Assembly (NCBI GenBank): GCA_017554745.1
Contig: JAFZHS010000029.1
Coordinates: 1 to 60,646, forward strand
Reading direction: 5' to 3'
Source of the DNA: Clostridiales bacterium
GTDB lineage: Bacteria > Bacillota > Clostridia > Saccharofermentanales > Saccharofermentanaceae
DNA: 60,646 nucleotides
The position numbers and the translations under genes were made by a program. This document shows positions 1-8,230 of this stretch, one piece after another (position 1 is the stretch's first letter; the number at the start of each line of letters is the position of its first letter). The notes under the pieces were generated by a model that worked only from the letters and a program-made list of their open reading frames with translations, was not told where the DNA came from and did not search any database.

Positions 1-738
1 CAGTACTAGCATTTTGGTCGATGGGAGACTGGAAGATAATGTGGGAATGCCATTAGATGCTAATTCGTAGACTTGCACTGCCTTGGAATTGCTCTGATGG
101 TATTTCTTTTCTTCCGCCCAATCGTTATATGCCTTAACAAACTCTTCGCAGCTCATTGCTGTTATCAGGTCGTAATGCCAGAAACTCTCAACAAAATCAC
201 AAAGTTTGTCCCTGTTGTTGGATTCAGTCCAGCTGTTGAACAGATTCTTTATTCCCGGCATAACGTAGTCCAATACATGTGTGAGTTCTAACAAGGCTTT
301 TATATGCATCTCCATATAACTGCGATACCGTCTGCCTAACAGCTTCAATTCTGCATATACTGCTTCTGAACATTCATATTTCTGAAGTTTGAACCACTTT
401 TCAATACCGTAATTGGCAATGGTTACAGCATCATGCTTGTCTGTCTTAACATTCCTGAAATTGTTGTTCCTGGCGTATTTCTTCATTACACAAGGATTAA
501 TAACCGAAACAAAATAACCCTTCTCGACGAGAAAGGTCAGTACCGGAAGGTTATAAATTCCTGTGGCTTCCATAACAACTTTTACTTCACCATCCAATTT
601 CTGAAGGAGTTCGTCTAACAACTCCAAATTATCTTTGCAGTGAAGCAATTCAAAAGGTTTGCAAACAAAATCTTCGTTTGGCTTAAGGATACAAACCGTG
701 CTCTTACCCTTTGAAACATCGATTCCTACGCTGATCAT
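1..738 (-). CDS. IS110-family DEDD transposase (C-terminus cut by window edge)
   Basis: This is a DNA recombinase that moves the element and, in characterised relatives, is guided by an element-encoded bridge RNA. The ATG at 738 follows AGGAGGTATCAC, a good ribosome binding site. The first 246 codons are open to base 1 with no stop. The N-terminus reads MISVGIDVSKGKS, containing the first catalytic Asp of the RuvC-like DEDD fold. MEATG carries the Glu near residue 57, and KTDKHDA carries the paired Asp residues near residue 100. Family members are about 400 aa, so the C-terminal Tnp20 domain with its catalytic Ser is outside the window. No frameshift or internal stop is seen, so the gene may be active. 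Confidence 0.9.
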   Translation of the reverse strand, partial: MISVGIDVSKGKSTVCILKPNEDFVCKPFELLHCKDNLELLDELLQKLDGEVKVVMEATGIYNLPVLTFLVEKGYFVSVINPCVMKKYARNNNFRNVKTDKHDAVTIANYGIEKWFKLQKYECSEAVYAELKLLGRRYRSYMEMHIKALLELTHVLDYVMPGIKNLFNSWTESNNRDKLCDFVESFWHYDLITAMSCEEFVKAYNDWAEEKKYHQSNSKAVQVYELASNGIPTLSSSLPSTKMLVL

Positions 739-938
739 GTGATACCTCCTAAATCTGAAATTAGTAATTGTTCCAAGCCGCACTTATTACAATTCAGTTT
801 AGTTGGTTACGCGGGAGCAGATCCCTACCTGCTTAATCGAATGCTTATAATAAGGGGATTGGCTGACAGTTTTATTTGCGGATGCTTGATCCAAAGAGAC
901 TGATGTCAGGCCAATTACTCCCCGTATTATAAGAAAAG
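739..938 (-). ncRNA. Candidate bridge RNA / structured left end of the IS110 element
   Basis: This is a non-coding segment between the element end and the transposase start. Bases 844-868 pair with 904-933 to form about 24 bp: 9 bp (844-852/925-933), 4 bp (854-857/920-923), 6 bp (858-863/910-915) and 5 bp (864-868/904-908). The helix encloses a ~35-nt loop. A second hairpin has AGCAG (816-820) pairing with CTGCT (829-833) around an 8-nt loop. In IS621-type IS110 elements the bridge RNA sits exactly here, upstream of the recombinase and on the same strand. The assignment rests on position and folding; target- and donor-binding loops were not proven because the element ends are not known. Confidence 0.55.
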
Positions 939-992
939 TGCAACTGTCGGAGTTAATTACTCTCTAACAATTACACTTTCTATGGTACTAAA

Positions 993-1014
993 GAGGCTGC
1001 CATCAGGCAGCCTC
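993..1014 (-). terminator. Rho-independent terminator of hpf
   Basis: A perfect 9-bp stem is formed by GAGGCTGCC at 993-1001 and GGCAGCCTC at 1006-1014, with a 4-nt loop. On the minus strand it is followed by TTTAGTA. It lies 25 bases beyond the hpf stop. Confidence 0.8.
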
Positions 1015-1038
1015 CGTATATTCAATTGTAATAGGTTA

Positions 1039-1581
1039 TCAGTATTCAGGTTCGAGCAAGCCGTATCCGCCGTCGAATCTCTTGTAAACTACGCAGACAG
1101 AATTCGTATCACTGTCGAGATATACATAGAAGTCGTGTCCGAGCATCTCGAGCTGCAGGATAGCATCCTCGGATGTCATGGGTCTTAAAGCAAACTGCTT
1201 ACGCTTTGTGATCTTTGCTTCCTTCTCGTCAACGATGTCAAAATCTGCGCCACCGTCATCCTCAAGATAATTAACGATTGCCGGGTACTCCTTCTTCTTC
1301 TTGAGGAACTTGGTCTTTTGTCTTCTGATCTGAGACTCGAGCTTGTCGACTGTTCTGTCAACTGCTGTCAGGATATCCTCGTCACATGCTTCAGCTCTTA
1401 AGATCTTCCCGCCAAACTCCATGGTAATCTCGACTACCATATCGGGTCCTTCAGGTCTGATGCGGACGTTGAGTGTGCCTTCGTCGCCAAAGAATTTGTC
1501 AAACTTCGACATCTTAGCAGCGATCTTGTCCTCAAGTCTTGTGCCGATGCGGATTCCGTTGCCCTGTGTAGTGATCTTCAT
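1039..1581 (-). CDS. hpf: Ribosome hibernation promoting factor, long form
   Basis: Long HPF dimerises 70S ribosomes into inactive 100S particles in stationary phase or stress. The 180-residue protein has the N-terminal S30AE/YfiA domain (about 1-105: MKITTQGNG, VRIRPEGPDMVVEITMEF). A charged linker follows, then the C-terminal dimerisation domain of long HPF (about 125-180: KRKQFALRPMTSEDAI, ending FDGGYGLLEPEY). I chose the ATG at 1581 because AAGGGAGTG lies 6 bases upstream; a longer reading frame starting 30 bases further up has no such site. It is a single-gene unit with its own downstream terminator and a TATAAT-like element near 1630. Confidence 0.95.
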   Translation of the reverse strand: MKITTQGNGIRIGTRLEDKIAAKMSKFDKFFGDEGTLNVRIRPEGPDMVVEITMEFGGKILRAEACDEDILTAVDRTVDKLESQIRRQKTKFLKKKKEYPAIVNYLEDDGGADFDIVDEKEAKITKRKQFALRPMTSEDAILQLEMLGHDFYVYLDSDTNSVCVVYKRFDGGYGLLEPEY

Positions 1582-1689
1582 AAAATCACTCCCTTCCGTT
1601 TGAAGTTTCAAAAGGCTTTGACCTTTGATTTAATTATAAACGAATCAGGGAGTAATTTTGATTAAATTTGTATTAATTTGAGTGTATCG

Positions 1690-2202
1690 TCAGTCCTCGT
1701 GTTCGGACCAGATATTAGCGCCTCCGCGGTCGAGAGCAACAAGTCCGGTACGGCACATTTCGATGATCTCAAACTTCTTCATATACTCTATGAACGCGTC
1801 GATCTTCTGGCTGTCGCCGGTTGCTTCGATACTGATCGCTTCATCCGTAAAATCGATGATCTTGGTGCGGAAGATATTTGTTGCTTCGACGATGTCGGCG
1901 TGCTGCTGCTCGGTGTTTCTTACCTTGATGAGAAGGAGCTCGCGCTTGATACAGTCTTCAGTAGAGAGAACGACAACTTTCTTGACGTTATAGAGCTTTC
2001 GAAGCTGTGATACTACCTGGTCCTTATCGTTCTTCTCGGCAGTCAGCGTGATCGTGATACGCGAATACTCGGGTGACTCTGTCTCGCCTACCGTCAAAGA
2101 GTCGATGTTATAACCTCTTCTCGTAAACATTGCTGTTACACGTGAGAGGACACCGTACTGGTTATCAACGTAGATCGCAATAATTATCTTATTCTTAAGC
2201 AT
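1690..2202 (-). CDS. ilvN: Acetolactate synthase small (regulatory) subunit
   Basis: This is the regulatory subunit of acetohydroxyacid synthase, which binds valine and stimulates the catalytic subunit. The 170-residue protein has the ACT domain at the N-terminus (IIIAIYVDNQYGVLSRVT, then RRGYNIDSLTVG and SRITITL) followed by the C-terminal ALS_ss domain (about 85-160). Length and order are typical of the long form. It starts inside the last codons of ilvB (8-bp overlap, ribosome site GGGAGG), so the two are translationally coupled. No attenuator or T-box lies between or before them. Confidence 0.94.
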   Translation of the reverse strand: MLKNKIIIAIYVDNQYGVLSRVTAMFTRRGYNIDSLTVGETESPEYSRITITLTAEKNDKDQVVSQLRKLYNVKKVVVLSTEDCIKRELLLIKVRNTEQQHADIVEATNIFRTKIIDFTDEAISIEATGDSQKIDAFIEYMKKFEIIEMCRTGLVALDRGGANIWSEHED

Positions 2203-3871
2203 CGCTGATATCCTCCCTTCTCAGGATAAGGTTGTTGAACGTTCCGCCGGGTTTGAGCATCGGGAGAACGAGGCTGTCCTTCTTGATCGTAAGATCGATA
2301 ATGGCAGGGCCTTTTACCTTGTATGCTTTCTTAAATGCTTCCTCGAAAGACTCCTTGTCCGTAGCCTTGAAGCCCTTCGCGCCGAATGCCTGGGCGAGCT
2401 TTACAAAATCAGTCTTGCGGTCGAGATTCGTATTCGAATACCTGCCGTCGAAAAATACCTTCTGCCACTGCCTTACCATTCCGAGCGCGTGGTTATTGAA
2501 GATAACGATCGTTACCGGAATGTTGTAAGTGACTGCAGTCGCGAGTTCGTTAAGACACATGCCGAAGCTTCCGTCACCAGTGATGAGAACGCTTCTTGTA
2601 TCGGTGCCTATCGAGCTTCCGATAGCAGCGCCAAGGCCGAAGCCCATAGTGCCCAGACCGCCTGAAGTGATCCAGGTGCGCTTGTTCCTGAACTTGAAGA
2701 ACTGCGCCGCCCAGCACTGATGCTGGCCGACATCTGTTACGAGCCTTGTGTCGGGCTTGATGATGTCAGAGATGATATTGATGGTATCGCGCGGAAGGAA
2801 AGGAAGGCCTTCGTATGCGTCTGCTTCTCTTTGCTTGAGCTGGTCAACCTTCTTGATCCACTCCGTATTCTTGCGCTGCGGAGCAGCCTTGATAAGGCGC
2901 TCGACAAAGTCTTTTATGTCGCAGCAGATACCGAGATCGACGGGGACATTCTTGCCTATCTCGGCGCGGTCACAGTCGACGTGGATCTTCGTAGCAGACA
3001 AAGAGAATTTCTCTGTCTTTCCCGTCGCCCTGTCAGAAAATCTTACGCCTAAAGCGATGATGAGATCTGCCTTTGCGAGAGCAACAGATGAGGCATAACG
3101 GCCGTGCATTCCCTGCATTCCCAAAAATCTCGGGCTGTCAGAAGGGATCTCGGATAAACCCATCATGGAGCAGCCGATGACAGCGTCAAGTTTATCAGCG
3201 AGCTTAACGATATCTTCGCCGATGGAAGTCCTTACCGCGCCGCCGCCGAAATAGATATAAGGTCTTTTGGATTCCTTGATAAGCTTGACGGCATTACTGA
3301 TGTCTTCGTCTTTGCAGCAGGGGATCGGATCAAGCTTAACGACGGGAGCTTTCTTATAGTCAAAGACAGCTTCCTGGACGTCCTTCGGGATATCGATGAG
3401 GACCGGTCCCGGTCTTCCCGACTGCGCAAGCTCAAAAGCTTTGCGGACAACGTCTGCGAGCTTGGAAACCTTATGGACGAAGAAGTTATGCTTCGTGATG
3501 GGAAGCGTGATGCCCGTGATATCGATCTCCTGGAAGGAGTCTCTGCCGATCATGGAATTTCTTACGTTTCCCGTAATCGCAACGAGAGGGATCGAATCGA
3601 GATAAGCAGTAGCGATACCCGTGACAAGATTGGTCGCGCCGGGGCCGGATGTCGCGATCACGACACCTGTTTTTCCGGTGGCTCTCGCATAGCCGTCAGC
3701 GCTGTGTACGGCGCCTTCTTCATGCGCAGTCAGGATATGCTTTATCTTATCCTGCTTGTCATAGAGCTTGTCGTAGATGTCAACGACCATTCCGCCCGGA
3801 AAACCGAACACGGTATCAACACCTTGTTCGATCAAGGTCTCGACGAGTATCTGTGCTCCGGTCATCTTCAT
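2195..3871 (-). CDS. ilvB: Acetolactate synthase large (catalytic) subunit
   Basis: This thiamine diphosphate enzyme condenses pyruvate to acetolactate, or pyruvate plus 2-ketobutyrate to acetohydroxybutyrate, the first common step of branched-chain amino-acid synthesis. The 558-residue protein has the three usual domains: TPP-binding Pyr domain (about 1-170) with the catalytic Glu at 51 in AHEEGA, the central FAD-type domain (about 190-330), and the TPP-diphosphate domain with GDG at 432 and NN at 459-460. The ATG at 3871 follows GAGGTGA. It lies 33 bases after the protease gene upstream and overlaps ilvN. No leader attenuator fits into that gap, so it probably depends on upstream transcription. 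Confidence 0.95.
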   Translation of the reverse strand: MKMTGAQILVETLIEQGVDTVFGFPGGMVVDIYDKLYDKQDKIKHILTAHEEGAVHSADGYARATGKTGVVIATSGPGATNLVTGIATAYLDSIPLVAITGNVRNSMIGRDSFQEIDITGITLPITKHNFFVHKVSKLADVVRKAFELAQSGRPGPVLIDIPKDVQEAVFDYKKAPVVKLDPIPCCKDEDISNAVKLIKESKRPYIYFGGGAVRTSIGEDIVKLADKLDAVIGCSMMGLSEIPSDSPRFLGMQGMHGRYASSVALAKADLIIALGVRFSDRATGKTEKFSLSATKIHVDCDRAEIGKNVPVDLGICCDIKDFVERLIKAAPQRKNTEWIKKVDQLKQREADAYEGLPFLPRDTINIISDIIKPDTRLVTDVGQHQCWAAQFFKFRNKRTWITSGGLGTMGFGLGAAIGSSIGTDTRSVLITGDGSFGMCLNELATAVTYNIPVTIVIFNNHALGMVRQWQKVFFDGRYSNTNLDRKTDFVKLAQAFGAKGFKATDKESFEEAFKKAYKVKGPAIIDLTIKKDSLVLPMLKPGGTFNNLILRREDISDA

Positions 3872-3904
3872 TTTCGATTCACCTCATAAACTTAAAACTG
3901 CAAT

Positions 3905-6900
3905 TTACGATGTTACCTGGCATGCGGAGAATGCAATGTTGCCGCCGCCTGCAGACTCGCTGATGGCAACGTAGTAATAACCGGGCTCGATTCCTTCAGA
4001 TGCGGGAAGAGTGAACTGATACTGGTACTTGCCGCCGTTGGCTACAGGTGTGACAGAACCGCTGTAAATAACTTTCGAGAATTCTTTATCAGAGAACATG
4101 TTGTCACTGCTGTAGTAGAACGAGAAATACAGTGTCTGTGTAACACTCGAATCGACATCGAAAGCAAGACACAGTTCATTGGTGCCAGCATAGTAAACGG
4201 AATCTGTTTTGATCTTGTCATTCGAAGAGATCCAGTCACATTCAACATCGCTGATGACCGTGCCGCTCTTTGCGATGAAGACATATCCGATCATGTCTGT
4301 AACATCAGTTGTGCCCTGTTCGTATTCGTCGTCGATATCGATCTCGTAAGCCGGTGTGCCGGGTCTGAAATCAATGTAGTAATCGTTGTTGTAAACGTCG
4401 AAGATATCGAAGCCGATATAAGCGTTAACATCAGAATAATCTACAGATGAATACTTGTAATTCTTAACTATAGTCTCGTAGTCAGCTGCATCGCCGAGTT
4501 CGTAATAATTGAGCTCACCGGTATTTCTGTCATAGTATTCGCCGACGAAGACGATAGTATCGGAATTATCATCCTTGAACATATTGCCCTGGTTGGAATC
4601 GTATGTGTCGTTGATGATGTCGGCATAGTAATAACCGATGATCGTTCCTTCCGGATCGTCTGAGCTGGAAGCGATCACAACATATGCGGTCTGTCCGTTT
4701 ACCAAAGCCTCTGCGCCGAGATACTTTGTCCACTTTCCGTCAGGTGTGCGCTCGAAGTCGAGGCAGTAACAGGTGACGAAGCCGAATTCTTTGAAGAATA
4801 CCCACTTCGTAGGATTCTCGAGGATGATGTAACCGTTGCCGTCTTTTCTGTACTGCTGGTCGATACCCATGTAATAAATCTTGTCCGGTTCGTCATCCAA
4901 TGTGTAAGCAAGATGTACTTCGACAAGCTTGATGATGTCCCAGTCTTCATCAGTCAGAGCGATTGCTTCGTAGCTTCCCATATTGACGATGAGATTTGAG
5001 ATGTCGTAGTAGTTGCCTGAACCGTTGTTCGGAGTGCCTGCGGGCTGTACATACCAGCTGCCTGCATAATTTGTAGCGTTGAGGAAGTAGAGCTCGGCAC
5101 TTACGAACTTATCGTAGAACTTGATCGTAACGTCGTTGTATCCGAGCGTTGTAAATGTTGCTCTCGCATAGTCGTAATACTCCGGATAATTGTAAGGAGC
5201 ATACGCGGTCATGCCGTGAGCGTATGTATAAGAGTTGTTGCTCTCTGTGAATACGCAGTTGCCTACTTCGTTTGTAAGCGTGCTTGCTGCAGACTTGAGG
5301 TTCTGGTCGTCACAGTCGATATACTTGCTCGCAAGAGTGATAAGGTCAACAGAGTCAGTGGATTCGAAGCTTCCGCAGGATTCTCTGATCTGGACATATT
5401 CAGCATATCCGTCCTGATCGAAAACTCTCTTGTCCAATGCTGCGATGAACTTCTCGTAAGCTTCGAAAACTTCATCGATATTATCCGTATCGATCGCAGA
5501 CATGCAAGTGTCGAAAGTATATCCGGAAGATGCCTGTGCTGCTTCAACGTTGTCCATGTAATCTCTTACGATGAACTCGCTGTAATCCTTGGCATTGCCG
5601 TTGAAATCTCCGCCGATATAGTTAAGGAAATTCGTGTAGTTGATGCCGAGATCGTAGTATGCGCTTCCCCACGTAGGGCTCTCAGCTGCAACGATGTACT
5701 CTGTATAAGGATCGAGAGCCATAGCGACTTCCAAAGATCCCATAAGACAAGCGTTGAAGATGATGGACTCGAACTCGATATCGCAGTTGCCGATGGCTTC
5801 AGCCATCTCGATCTCTGTAAGCGTGCCGTCATGGATCTCATCATAACCGAATGAAAGAGGTACTCCGCCGCCGTGATCCCACAGTACGAGGATATAGTGT
5901 TCAGCCGGATAATTCTCTTTGGAGAACTTGATGAATTCTTCCAAAGTGCCTGAATCTACCATGCTTGCTCTCTTGATATCATCATCATCAAGCTCTTCGA
6001 TGTTGCCGTCGATGATAGAGAAACGCTGAGTGATTCCGCCCTTCATTCCGAAGTTGTTATGATACTCATTGCATCCGCCGGTCTGGAGAACGATATTGAC
6101 TCCGTCACCGGGATTAGCTGCGAGCATCTCCTTGATATCAGCCGTAAGGCATGCGCCCTCGGACTCAAGGTCAGTACCGATCGCATATACCATGATCGTT
6201 CTTGAGTTGCTGTCAGTTATTACAACATCGTCCGTCTCATCAGTTTCTACAGTAGTCGTAGGATCAGGCTTACCGGCATTGCTGACTATAGCCCAGATAC
6301 CGACGCCGATACCTGCAAGCAGGACAACTGCTCCTGCAACGATACCGATGATGAGACCGATCTTGCCCTTCTTGCCTTTCTTGGCGGGCTCGGCATTCTC
6401 TGTCTTCGGTGCAGCCTGAGCCGCAGGGTCAGGAATATTCGTATTGAAAATGGATGAGATCGGTTCAGGTTCCGGTGCGGGCGCGGGAGCTGCGGCGGGC
6501 GCAGGCGCTGCGGGTGCAGCAGGAACTGCAGGAGCAACGGGAGCGACAGGTGCCGGAGCAACCTCATTAACAGGAGCTGCAGGAGCTTCAACGACCGGAG
6601 CAGGAGCGGCTGCCTTAACGGGTACCGGCTCCGGCACTACGGGCGCGGGCTCTGCTGTTGGAGTCACAGTAGTCATAGGCGGAACAACTACGGGAGCAGT
6701 CATCACACCGGGAGTTGCAGGGACGGGAACCGGAGCAGGGATCGGTGATTCCTTAACGGGTTCAGGTACCGGCATAGGGATCGGTGACGGCTTAACGGGC
6801 TCGGGTACGGGTTCCGGAAGCGGAGCCACCTTGATGGGCTCGGAGACCGGCTCTGCTGCGGGAGCAGGCTGTACCGGAGCGGCTGCAGGCGCCTGGTTCT

Positions 6901-6985
6901 GCCAAAGGTGCGACACATCAGATCCGCAGCCGCCGCAGAATCTCTGGTTGTCTTTAAGTTCTTTTCCACAATTCGGACAATGCAT
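3905..6985 (-). CDS. Zinc-ribbon, Pro/Ala-linker, membrane-anchored clostripain-like (C11) protease
   Basis: The 1026-residue protein has four parts. Residues 1-21 are a zinc ribbon (CPNCGKEL, then FCGGCG). Residues 30-200 form a low-complexity Pro/Ala/Val/Glu linker with PEPV-type repeats. A single membrane span lies at about 209-235, preceded by KKGKKGK, which predicts a cytoplasmic N-terminus. The outside portion carries a clostripain-family peptidase domain (about 263-600) with the candidate His 371 in WDHGGG and Cys 413 in NACLMG. The remaining ~400 residues are acidic, Tyr-rich and unassigned. Clostripains cleave after Arg/Lys. Both catalytic residues are present, so it should be active, with an intracellular zinc-ribbon sensor or tether. 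Ribosome site AGAGGAAA. It sits between fprA and ilvB. Confidence 0.85.
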   Translation of the reverse strand: MHCPNCGKELKDNQRFCGGCGSDVSHLWQNQAPAAAPVQPAPAAEPVSEPIKVAPLPEPVPEPVKPSPIPMPVPEPVKESPIPAPVPVPATPGVMTAPVVVPPMTTVTPTAEPAPVVPEPVPVKAAAPAPVVEAPAAPVNEVAPAPVAPVAPAVPAAPAAPAPAAAPAPAPEPEPISSIFNTNIPDPAAQAAPKTENAEPAKKGKKGKIGLIIGIVAGAVVLLAGIGVGIWAIVSNAGKPDPTTTVETDETDDVVITDSNSRTIMVYAIGTDLESEGACLTADIKEMLAANPGDGVNIVLQTGGCNEYHNNFGMKGGITQRFSIIDGNIEELDDDDIKRASMVDSGTLEEFIKFSKENYPAEHYILVLWDHGGGVPLSFGYDEIHDGTLTEIEMAEAIGNCDIEFESIIFNACLMGSLEVAMALDPYTEYIVAAESPTWGSAYYDLGINYTNFLNYIGGDFNGNAKDYSEFIVRDYMDNVEAAQASSGYTFDTCMSAIDTDNIDEVFEAYEKFIAALDKRVFDQDGYAEYVQIRESCGSFESTDSVDLITLASKYIDCDDQNLKSAASTLTNEVGNCVFTESNNSYTYAHGMTAYAPYNYPEYYDYARATFTTLGYNDVTIKFYDKFVSAELYFLNATNYAGSWYVQPAGTPNNGSGNYYDISNLIVNMGSYEAIALTDEDWDIIKLVEVHLAYTLDDEPDKIYYMGIDQQYRKDGNGYIILENPTKWVFFKEFGFVTCYCLDFERTPDGKWTKYLGAEALVNGQTAYVVIASSSDDPEGTIIGYYYADIINDTYDSNQGNMFKDDNSDTIVFVGEYYDRNTGELNYYELGDAADYETIVKNYKYSSVDYSDVNAYIGFDIFDVYNNDYYIDFRPGTPAYEIDIDDEYEQGTTDVTDMIGYVFIAKSGTVISDVECDWISSNDKIKTDSVYYAGTNELCLAFDVDSSVTQTLYFSFYYSSDNMFSDKEFSKVIYSGSVTPVANGGKYQYQFTLPASEGIEPGYYYVAISESAGGGNIAFSACQVTS

Positions 6986-7005
6986 TCTTTTTCCTCTTTC
7001 CCTTA

Positions 7006-8214
7006 TTATTTTTTGTCAATATCATTCTTTATCTCTTCCGCCAGTCCGGCGAGAGCGATTAATGAATCATCGTTACCGGCAGACTTGATCGTGACTGTCT
7101 GCCCTACCACTCTGCAGTTCTTAAGACCTTCAATGATTGCCATAAGGCCTTTTCCGCTTGCAGGTGCCCACGTACCATTTTCTATAACAGAGAACGCTCT
7201 GCCTGTCAAACCGTGAGCGGCCAGCTCGGTCACAGCGTGCTCTACCGGAGAATATATTCCGTTGTTATATGTAGGCGAAGCTATGACGATGTGGCTGTAC
7301 TTAAAAGCATTCGCGATAATGTCTGAGATATCCGTTACGGAAGCGTCTAAGATCACCGCATCGATGCCTCTCTTATCGAGCTCGGTCATGAGGACTTCAC
7401 ACGCATTGGCGGTATGTCCGTAGATCGATCCCTGAAGGATGAATACGCCGTCCTTCTCAGGCGTGTATGAGCCCCATGTCTGATAGCAGTCTATGATCTT
7501 GGAAATGTCCTTGCGCCATACATATGAATGCAGGGGACAGATCATCTTTATATCAAGAGCGGATGCTTTCTTAAGAGCGCCAATGGTCTGCATTCCGTAC
7601 TTGCCTACGATATTTGTGTAATAACGGCGTGCCTCATCAAGAAGTTCTGTCTCAAAGTCCTTGCCGTCAGCAAAGACCGATCCGTTGATCGCGCCGTAGC
7701 TTCCGAAAGCATCTGCGCTGAACAGAGTCCCTTCCGTCATGTCGTAGCTGAACATTACCTCGGGCCAGTGTACCATGGGCGCGAAAATAAACTTGAACTT
7801 GTGATCCCCAAGGTCTAACTCATCGCCGTCTTTAACAACGATTGCCCTTGAAGAATAATCCTTGCCCGGGAAGAACTGCGAAATGAACTGCAGCGTCTTG
7901 GCATTTAATATGATCTTTGCCTGATCGTTGGCATCAAGCACATTTGCAAGAGTCGCGGAATGGTCAGGCTCCATGTGCTGTACGACGATATAATCGAGTG
8001 TTCTTCCGTTAAGGCAGTAAGCGAGGTTTTCAAGGAAAACATCTTCCAAAGCCTTGTCTACGGTATCGATAAGAATGCTTGCGCCGCAATCGAGGAAATA
8101 CGAATTGTAATTCATTCCCGAATTGAGCTTGTAGACATTCTCGAACTTCGTGATCTTGCGGTCACTTACTCCGATCCACGTCAGGTCATCTGTCAGTTTT
8201 CGAACGTTGTACAT
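7006..8214 (-). CDS. fprA: A-type flavodiiron protein (oxygen/NO reductase)
   Basis: Flavodiiron proteins reduce O2 to water (or NO to N2O) using electrons from rubredoxin or a flavin reductase, protecting anaerobes from oxygen. The 402-residue protein has the metallo-beta-lactamase-like diiron domain (1-250) with ligands in HMEPDHS (His80, Glu82, Asp84, His85), His149 and Asp168. The flavodoxin domain (255-400) begins at GSIYGHTANA and has SPTYNNGIYSP for FMN binding. Class A length: no rubredoxin or flavin-reductase domain is fused. It starts 16 bases after a permease gene, so it may be co-transcribed with the nucleoside transporter. Confidence 0.94.
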   Translation of the reverse strand: MYNVRKLTDDLTWIGVSDRKITKFENVYKLNSGMNYNSYFLDCGASILIDTVDKALEDVFLENLAYCLNGRTLDYIVVQHMEPDHSATLANVLDANDQAKIILNAKTLQFISQFFPGKDYSSRAIVVKDGDELDLGDHKFKFIFAPMVHWPEVMFSYDMTEGTLFSADAFGSYGAINGSVFADGKDFETELLDEARRYYTNIVGKYGMQTIGALKKASALDIKMICPLHSYVWRKDISKIIDCYQTWGSYTPEKDGVFILQGSIYGHTANACEVLMTELDKRGIDAVILDASVTDISDIIANAFKYSHIVIASPTYNNGIYSPVEHAVTELAAHGLTGRAFSVIENGTWAPASGKGLMAIIEGLKNCRVVGQTVTIKSAGNDDSLIALAGLAEEIKNDIDKK

Positions 8215-8230
8215 AATATCTCCATTTCAT

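Larger units (their letters stand above)
1..940 (-). mobile_element. IS110-family insertion sequence, partial (continues past left edge)
   Basis: The element contains a truncated DEDD transposase gene and, upstream of it, a ~200-nt non-coding end with extensive base pairing. IS110 elements lack terminal inverted repeats, so the outer boundary cannot be read directly. It must lie between the end of the paired segment near 935 and the intact hpf terminator at 993-1014. The element appears to have landed just beyond the hpf terminator, so hpf itself is undamaged. The other end is outside the window. Confidence 0.8.

Noticed and set aside
3872..3904. T-box or peptide attenuator before ilvB
   Set aside because: The gap to the preceding gene is only 33 bp.
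6444..7088. 214-codon Gly/Thr-rich + strand frame
   Set aside because: It is the antisense shadow of the Pro/Ala-rich linker of the clostripain-like protein.
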